From: Methylococcaceae bacterium UBA659
GTDB lineage: Bacteria > Pseudomonadota > Gammaproteobacteria > Methylococcales > Methylomonadaceae
Direction of reading: 5' to 3'
DNA length: 11,517 nt
Assembly (NCBI GenBank): GCA_002299495.1
Contig: DBNZ01000100.1
Span: forward strand, 2,492-14,008
The position numbers were made by a program, and so were the translations under genes. This document shows positions 6,524 to 11,517 of this stretch, piece by piece. Numbering within the stretch: position 1 is the stretch's first letter; each line of letters starts with the position of its first letter. The notes beneath the pieces were generated by a model. That model did no database searches, was not told the origin of the DNA, and was given only the letters and a program-made list of their open reading frames with translations.

Positions 6524-7999
6524 TCATCTTCTCCAAAATTCGGGGATAAACAAAATGACGATCGCGAATATCTGCACCCGACCTAACAGCATTGCAAATA
6601 GACACACCAGCGTTTGGAAATCGCTTAGGCTACTGTAGTTTGTGGCCGGTCCCACTTGGTTAAGGCCGGGGCCGGCGTTGTTGAAACACGCGATGATGGC
6701 GCTGAACGCACTAATAAAATCCAGCCCGCTTAACAACAACGTGAACACCAAAATCACGATACTAATAAAGTAAAGGAATATGAAACCCATCACGGAAGTG
6801 ACCACGTCGTTTGGGATGATGTTATCGCCTAAGCGCACCGGCTTGATGGCGGCCGGATGGATAAATTTGAACAATTCCAACCGCGCCTGCTTCATCAAGA
6901 TAATTGTCCTAATCAACCGAATGCCCCCGCCTGTGGAGCCGGAAGAAACCGTGATGCAACTTAGGAACAACATCCACATCGGCACGAAAATGGGCCAAGC
7001 ATTAAAATCTTGGCTGGCAAAACCGCAATCGGTGGCAATGGTCACCAAATTAAATGTGGCATGCCGCAGCGCAATTAAAAAGTCAGGATAAACGCCATGA
7101 TGCCAAAGCACAAAAGCCGCCATTAAGCTGCTGCCAATCAACAACAACAACACACCTCGGGCCTCCAAGTCCCTTAAATAAGGCGACAAGGTGCGTTTTT
7201 TTAACGCCAAAAAATGGGTGGCAAAATTAAGCGCGGCCAACACTTGAAATACCGTCAAGACCATTTCTATGGGTAGGGAGTCAAAATAGCCAACGCTGTT
7301 ATCGTGGGTGCTAAAACCACCTAAGCTCATCGCGGAGAAGGAATGGCACACCGCATCAAACCAAGACATGCCCGCCAGCTTCAAAGCAATAATACAGGCA
7401 ACGGTAATCAGAGCGTAGGTTTGCCATAACGCCTTCGCAGTCTGGGCGATACGCGGCGGCAATTCCGACTCCTTAACCGTACCAGGGGCCTCCGCCTTGT
7501 ACAATTGCATCCCGCCTATCCCCAATATCGGTAAGATCGCCACGGCAAACACGATAATGCCCATACCCCCCACCCAAGTGAGTTCATGCCGCCATAAGTT
7601 GATGGACATTGGCATAGTGTCTAAGCCGCTAAAAATGGTAGCCCCCGTAGTGGTAAGGCCAGACGTCACTTCAAAATAGGCGTCGACAAAACTGAGGTTG
7701 GGGAAGTACAACAGTAACGGCAGCGTGCAGAACACGGACACTAACGTCCAAGTTGCGGCCACCAATAAGAATCCGGCCTGCCTTGATACTTTTTTAGGCA
7801 TCCTCATGGTGGGCAAATACATCAACAAACCGGAAAATAAGGTAATGAGACCACCCAGCCAAAAGGCCTCATTAGCACCATCCTCGGCTAGCGTGGACGT
7901 GATAAAGCAGCTAAACATCAGGCCACTAAAGCCCATGATGATGATGCCAAAAATATGGACGATGGTGAGAATAGCAGTCATGAAGCGCCAGAAATGCAC
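6524..7999 (-). CDS. trkH: Trk-type potassium uptake channel subunit TrkH
   Basis: Inner-membrane K+ translocating subunit of the Trk/Ktr/HKT superfamily, gated by TrkA. The 491-residue protein is strongly hydrophobic and shows the four-fold M1-P-M2 architecture. The pore-loop filters are TTTGAT (116-121), SLGGFSTHD (225-233), TDCGFAS (323-329) and NNAGPGL (440-446). The SSGSTGGGIRLIR segment (352-364) corresponds to the intramembrane gating loop of the third repeat. The length is close to that of E. coli TrkH. The start is GTG at 7999, 21 bases after the trkA stop, with no convincing ribosome binding site; an ATG seven codons in is an alternative that still keeps the first membrane helix. 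The gene converges on the NUDIX gene, with 51 bases between them and no clear terminator. Confidence 0.95.
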   Translation of the reverse strand: MHFWRFMTAILTIVHIFGIIIMGFSGLMFSCFITSTLAEDGANEAFWLGGLITLFSGLLMYLPTMRMPKKVSRQAGFLLVAATWTLVSVFCTLPLLLYFPNLSFVDAYFEVTSGLTTTGATIFSGLDTMPMSINLWRHELTWVGGMGIIVFAVAILPILGIGGMQLYKAEAPGTVKESELPPRIAQTAKALWQTYALITVACIIALKLAGMSWFDAVCHSFSAMSLGGFSTHDNSVGYFDSLPIEMVLTVFQVLAALNFATHFLALKKRTLSPYLRDLEARGVLLLLIGSSLMAAFVLWHHGVYPDFLIALRHATFNLVTIATDCGFASQDFNAWPIFVPMWMLFLSCITVSSGSTGGGIRLIRTIILMKQARLELFKFIHPAAIKPVRLGDNIIPNDVVTSVMGFIFLYFISIVILVFTLLLSGLDFISAFSAIIACFNNAGPGLNQVGPATNYSSLSDFQTLVCLFAMLLGRVQIFAIVILFIPEFWRR

Positions 8000-8020
8000 C
8001 CGCAGACCCGCGGATAGGAG

Positions 8021-9385
8021 TTAAATGGGCTGAAAGGTTTTTTCTATGCTGGCAACCAGTTTTTTGTCGATGGCGAACATCACCACATGGTCGTTTTCTT
8101 CGAATACCGTGTCATGATGGATTCCCATCACCTCCTGGTTGCGGATCAGGGCGCCTAAGACCACGCCTTCAGGCAAATTAATGGCGCAAACCTGACGGCC
8201 AACCACCGAATTGATGCCATTGCCCCGGTGGGCAATCGCTTCGATGGCCTCGGCGGAGCCGCCGCACAAGGAACTCACTTGCGCGACATCGCCCTTACGG
8301 ACGTGTTTTAAGATACTGCCTAAGGTTTCTTGGTTAGGCAGCACCACCACATCAATGCCGGTATTGGGCAAGAGTTTGTTATAGGCCTTGTGGTTAATCA
8401 GGCAGATGGTCTTCCTGGCCCCAAGGTTTTTGGCCAACGACGCCGAAATAATATTGACCCCGTCATTATTGGTGATGGCGCAGAATAAATCGGTGCTTTC
8501 GATAGCCTCGTCCAACAACAGGCTCTCATCGGCGCAATCACCCATTAACACCGTGGTTTTTTTAAGGTCGACGGCAATTTTTTTGGCCCGCACCGGATCC
8601 TTTTCTATGATCTTGACTTGATGGTTGTGTTCTAAGGCCAATGCCAGACGTTTACCCACATGCCCACCGCCGGCGATAATGATGCGCTTAAGCGGCGGTT
8701 CCAGCTTGTTCAGTTCTTTTAACACCCGCTTGACGTCATTTTTTGGGGCGGCAAAAAACACTTCATCATCCGTCTCAATGTTTGTTTGACCATTGATCAC
8801 TAGCGGCAAGCCTTTTCTGAATACAGCCGCCACCCGCACATTGCCTTCGGGAAACCGCTCTTTCAAGGCCACGATTTTTTTCCCCGTCAAAAACCCATTC
8901 GGCACTACTTTGACCGAAAACAAACGCACCAAGCCCCCGGCAAAACTGGAAATGTGCAACACGCCTGGATAATTGATCAAGTTGCGGATGGACTCCATGA
9001 CAATTTGTTCCGGGCTTATGACGAAATCGACGGGGATGCCTTTTTCTCCGACAAACAACAGGGGGTGGGTCAAATAATCGACGGCGCGGACACGGGCGAT
9101 GGTTTTCGGCTTTTTGTACAACGCATGGATGATTGCACAAGCCAGCATATTGGTTTCGTCTCGGTCAGTGACGGCGATGACAATATCGGTGTTGTCGATA
9201 CCCGCCTGCTCCAGAATACTGGGATGGGCGGCATTGCCGGTGACGGTCGCAATATCGAACCGCTCTTTCAGCGCATCGAGCAATTCCGACTTGAAGTCAA
9301 TCACCATGATGTCATTTTCTTCGCTGGCCAAGGCTTCCGCGACTGAAGAACCGGTGACGCCGGCACCTAAGATTAGAATTTTCAA
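8021..9385 (-). CDS. trkA: Trk system K+ uptake regulatory subunit TrkA
   Basis: Cytoplasmic, nucleotide-binding gating ring subunit of the Trk K+ transporter. The 454-residue protein is the full-length form with two tandem RCK modules. The first Rossmann domain has GAGVTG (7-12) with D30 ending beta-2, and the second has GGGHVG (239-244) with E261 at the equivalent position. Each is followed by a TrkA-C-type domain (about 135-220 and 365-450). Conserved TDRDETNMLAC (73-83) and GDCAD (282-286) segments are present. The start is TTG at 9385, preceded by GGAG (minus strand, 9395-9392) with a 6-base spacer; this is the clearest ribosome binding site in the window and fixes the start. It begins 11 bases after the stop of the glucan synthase gene and ends 21 bases before trkH. 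The three genes are therefore likely one transcript. Confidence 0.95.
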   Translation of the reverse strand: MKILILGAGVTGSSVAEALASEENDIMVIDFKSELLDALKERFDIATVTGNAAHPSILEQAGIDNTDIVIAVTDRDETNMLACAIIHALYKKPKTIARVRAVDYLTHPLLFVGEKGIPVDFVISPEQIVMESIRNLINYPGVLHISSFAGGLVRLFSVKVVPNGFLTGKKIVALKERFPEGNVRVAAVFRKGLPLVINGQTNIETDDEVFFAAPKNDVKRVLKELNKLEPPLKRIIIAGGGHVGKRLALALEHNHQVKIIEKDPVRAKKIAVDLKKTTVLMGDCADESLLLDEAIESTDLFCAITNNDGVNIISASLAKNLGARKTICLINHKAYNKLLPNTGIDVVVLPNQETLGSILKHVRKGDVAQVSSLCGGSAEAIEAIAHRGNGINSVVGRQVCAINLPEGVVLGALIRNQEVMGIHHDTVFEENDHVVMFAIDKKLVASIEKTFQPI

Positions 9386-9390
9386 TAGTT

Positions 9391-9396
9391 ACTCCG
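9391..9396 (-). promoter_or_regulatory. Ribosome binding site of trkA (CGGAGT)
   Basis: Read on the minus strand, CGGAGT sits directly after the TAG of the upstream glucan synthase gene and places GGAG six bases before the TTG start of trkA. It supports the non-ATG start and suggests reinitiation or coupled translation. Confidence 0.6.
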
Positions 9397-11517
9397 CTAT
9401 AACTCATCTAGGTCTTCAGCCGTGATCTTATTGCCGAAATAATTCGGCGCGACACTGATTAACAACGTCACCAGCGTAGCCAGGTAAGGCACGGCCTGGA
9501 CGGACAATATCGAAATCCACAAGCGCCCGGTCAGGTTATCGAAATGTTCCAGCGAGGCGATGGCGTAGATACCTAGGGCTAAGGCCAATAACAGAATTAT
9601 TTCCTGGCGTATCACCATAAGGCCGGCAATCAAAGGCCCTTGGCGCTCATATTTTGGCGTCCGCATAAAAGGCTTTCCGGAAGTGAACAAACCTTGCCAA
9701 ACCCCACGGGCGACGGTGTGGGTCAAGGACAAGCCAGACAAGGCGGCGCCCAGCGAATTCCAAGCGGTGCACGGCACCCGCGCCTTGTACAACCACAGCC
9801 CCCGCAGCACTTTAAAGCTGAACAGGCCGATGGTGGGGAGCAGGAACGCATTGATCGGCAATTCGCTGTGGATGGGATCGGTCACGATCATGGCGGTCAA
9901 CAACAAACTGGTGACCGTAAACACTAGGGCTAAGGCGTCAGAAAACCAAGGCAACCAGCCAGCGACAAAAAAATAGCGCTGCGCCGATGTCAACGGTGAT
10001 TTCTTGCCGGGAAAGAAGCTGCGCCAATGCGCCTTGATGATCTGCATGGCGCCGTACACCCAACGGAAGCGTTGGGTCATATAGCCGGAAAAGGTGTCCG
10101 GCATCAGGCCACGGCCAAAGGAATCTTTCACATACACCGAGTCATAACCCGCCTCGTATAGCCGCACACCCAGCTCGCTGTCCTCACAAATACACCATTC
10201 CGCCCAACGCCCCACTTCCAGCAAAGCCGATTTACGGATCATCGTCATGGTGCCGTGCTGGATGATGGCGTTGTATTCATTGCGCTGAACCATGCCAATA
10301 TTGAAAAAACCGGCATATTCCCAGTAGCACATGTTTTTGAACAAATTAAGATGATGGTCCCGATAATCCTGGGGCGATTGCACAAAACCGACATTTTCAT
10401 TATCGAAATAAGGCACCATGCCATTGAGCCAATCCGGCGACAACACATAGTCGCTATCGATGACGGCAATGATTTCGGCGTCCGGTGCGGTTTGCTCCAG
10501 GGCATGGTTGATCGCGCCGGCCTTAAACCCCGGCCAGTTTTCCAAATGGAAAAAGCGAAACCTTGAACCTAAGCGTCCACAATCCTCTCGCACCGGTTCC
10601 CAAACGGCCGGGTCTTTGGTGTTGTTGTCCATCACCAGCACCTCCAGATTAGGGTAATCCACCTTGGCCAAGGCTTCCAAGGTCTTCCGCACCATCATCG
10701 GCGGCTCGTTGTGGATAGGCAAGTGCAGGGACACTTTGGGATATTTAAAACCAGGGGACGGCGTTAACGGCTGAAAGGTGCGGGCCGTTTTTTTATGCCA
10801 AATGACTTCGGCCACTTCCAAGCTTTCGATCAGCAGGATGGACACCGCCAAAATCTGCATCAAAATAAGAATCACCCAAAACACGATGGTCAACGGGGTT
10901 TGGTATTGCTGCGCGCCTATGGACGCCACCCAGAATATGGTTGACGCTGCCAGGTTGGTCATCACGCCAAAAAATAACATGCCGCCCATTTTGATGGTGC
11001 GGCGGGTGAACAGGAACAAAGCCATCAGAAAAATGCTAAGAATGGCCGCGCCAACCGCCCAATGTTCCCAGCTCGGCAGGGTCAGCACATCGCCGTCCAT
11101 CGGGTATTTGGGTTGCCGGTCGGCATTGAAAATGCCCCAATAAGCGCCTGCCGACCCTTCTAGGGATCGCTTCCAGGGCTGGTCGAAGGCCTCGACGATG
11201 TAATAGGTGATTTTTTCTTGGTCGGCTCGGTTTAGAAATCCCCGCAGCACCTTGGCCTGGTTCGATACCGAAGCGGTCGCATGCTTGTTGGGCTGGCCAT
11301 CGGACGGCCAGCCCACCTCGGTGATGATGACGGGTTTGTTGGGGTAGGCTTTTTGCACATAGTGGTAGCGGTCGAAGATATAATCCACCGCATCTTCGGC
11401 GGCAATACCTTCCCAGTAGGGCAGTATGTGCAAAGCGATAAAATCGACTTCTGCAACCAGTTTTGGGTGCTTTAGCCATTCCGCCCAGGTCTCGGAAGTG
11501 CTTACCGGCCGCCAGTT
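9397..11517 (-). CDS. Membrane GH17-GT2 beta-glucan synthase, NdvB/NdvC-like (5' end outside window)
   Basis: Partial gene; 706 residues are visible and the frame stays open through the right edge. The visible N-terminal part (about 1-145) is the C-terminal half of a GH17 fold: PVSTSETWAEW, FIALHILPYWEG and ITEVGWPSDG, with the putative nucleophile Glu67. The GH17 acid/base NE motif must lie outside. Three membrane segments follow (about 154-171, 178-198, 210-233). A processive GT2 domain then carries D297, DxD at 354/356, E445-D446 and QRFRW (482-486), and several C-terminal membrane helices complete it. This architecture matches proteins such as NdvB of Pseudomonas and NdvC-type beta-1,3/1,6-glucan synthases, which make periplasmic or cyclic glucans from UDP-glucose, with the GH17 part acting as transglycosylase. 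The linkage made here is inferred. A TTG at 11433 is not the true start. It heads the trkA-trkH operon. Confidence 0.88.
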   Translation of the reverse strand, partial: NWRPVSTSETWAEWLKHPKLVAEVDFIALHILPYWEGIAAEDAVDYIFDRYHYVQKAYPNKPVIITEVGWPSDGQPNKHATASVSNQAKVLRGFLNRADQEKITYYIVEAFDQPWKRSLEGSAGAYWGIFNADRQPKYPMDGDVLTLPSWEHWAVGAAILSIFLMALFLFTRRTIKMGGMLFFGVMTNLAASTIFWVASIGAQQYQTPLTIVFWVILILMQILAVSILLIESLEVAEVIWHKKTARTFQPLTPSPGFKYPKVSLHLPIHNEPPMMVRKTLEALAKVDYPNLEVLVMDNNTKDPAVWEPVREDCGRLGSRFRFFHLENWPGFKAGAINHALEQTAPDAEIIAVIDSDYVLSPDWLNGMVPYFDNENVGFVQSPQDYRDHHLNLFKNMCYWEYAGFFNIGMVQRNEYNAIIQHGTMTMIRKSALLEVGRWAEWCICEDSELGVRLYEAGYDSVYVKDSFGRGLMPDTFSGYMTQRFRWVYGAMQIIKAHWRSFFPGKKSPLTSAQRYFFVAGWLPWFSDALALVFTVTSLLLTAMIVTDPIHSELPINAFLLPTIGLFSFKVLRGLWLYKARVPCTAWNSLGAALSGLSLTHTVARGVWQGLFTSGKPFMRTPKYERQGPLIAGLMVIRQEIILLLALALGIYAIASLEHFDNLTGRLWISILSVQAVPYLATLVTLLISVAPNYFGNKITAEDLDEL

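Noticed and set aside
8954..9346. A 130-codon plus-strand frame antisense to trkA
   Set aside because: It lies opposite highly conserved TrkA coding sequence and shows no family features, so it is a shadow of codon structure.
11433..11433. TTG at 11433 as the start of the glucan synthase
   Set aside because: The frame continues upstream to the window edge with conserved GH17 sequence (PVSTSETW, DFIALHILPY), so this is an internal Leu.

Overview
The window looks like chromosomal core DNA from a gammaproteobacterium of intermediate GC. It carries an outer-membrane lipoprotein carrier (lolA) directly followed by rarA, as in many gammaproteobacteria, together with a UB2H-containing PBP1b and a Trk potassium system. 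The protein style suggests a free-living group such as the Methylococcales, but that is an impression that no marker in the window proves. I see no phage, transposon, CRISPR or tRNA/rRNA gene.

Layout. Bases 1-237 are non-coding as far as I can tell; they contain a degenerate REP-like sequence near 39-67 and a TATAAT box. A lone flavoprotein of the HI0933/PP_4765 type (238-1515, TTG start) follows. After a 192-base gap with an inverted repeat and a second TATAAT box comes a tight plus-strand cluster. Its members are mrcB (PBP1b, peptidoglycan synthase), lolA (periplasmic lipoprotein chaperone), rarA (replication-fork AAA+ ATPase) and a NUDIX hydrolase, with gaps of 10, 3 and about 15 bases. 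The NUDIX reading frame has no ATG, GTG or TTG where its conserved N-terminus begins; the natural start position holds ATA.

From 6524 to the right edge all genes are on the minus strand and converge on the first cluster. In transcription order they are a large membrane GH17-GT2 glucan synthase (N-terminus beyond the window), trkA (TTG start with a clear GGAG ribosome binding site) and trkH (GTG start). Gaps of 11 and 21 bases imply one operon. It joins a probable periplasmic beta-glucan synthase with both the channel and the regulatory subunit of a K+ uptake system, which makes a coherent osmoadaptation module.

Overall the left operon handles envelope building and genome maintenance, and the right operon probably handles osmotic balance. 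Most of the content is well-known families. The points worth a second look are the NUDIX start codon and its altered Nudix box, the glucan synthase-Trk linkage, and the small intergenic structures. I did not find convincing evidence of a wholly new system.
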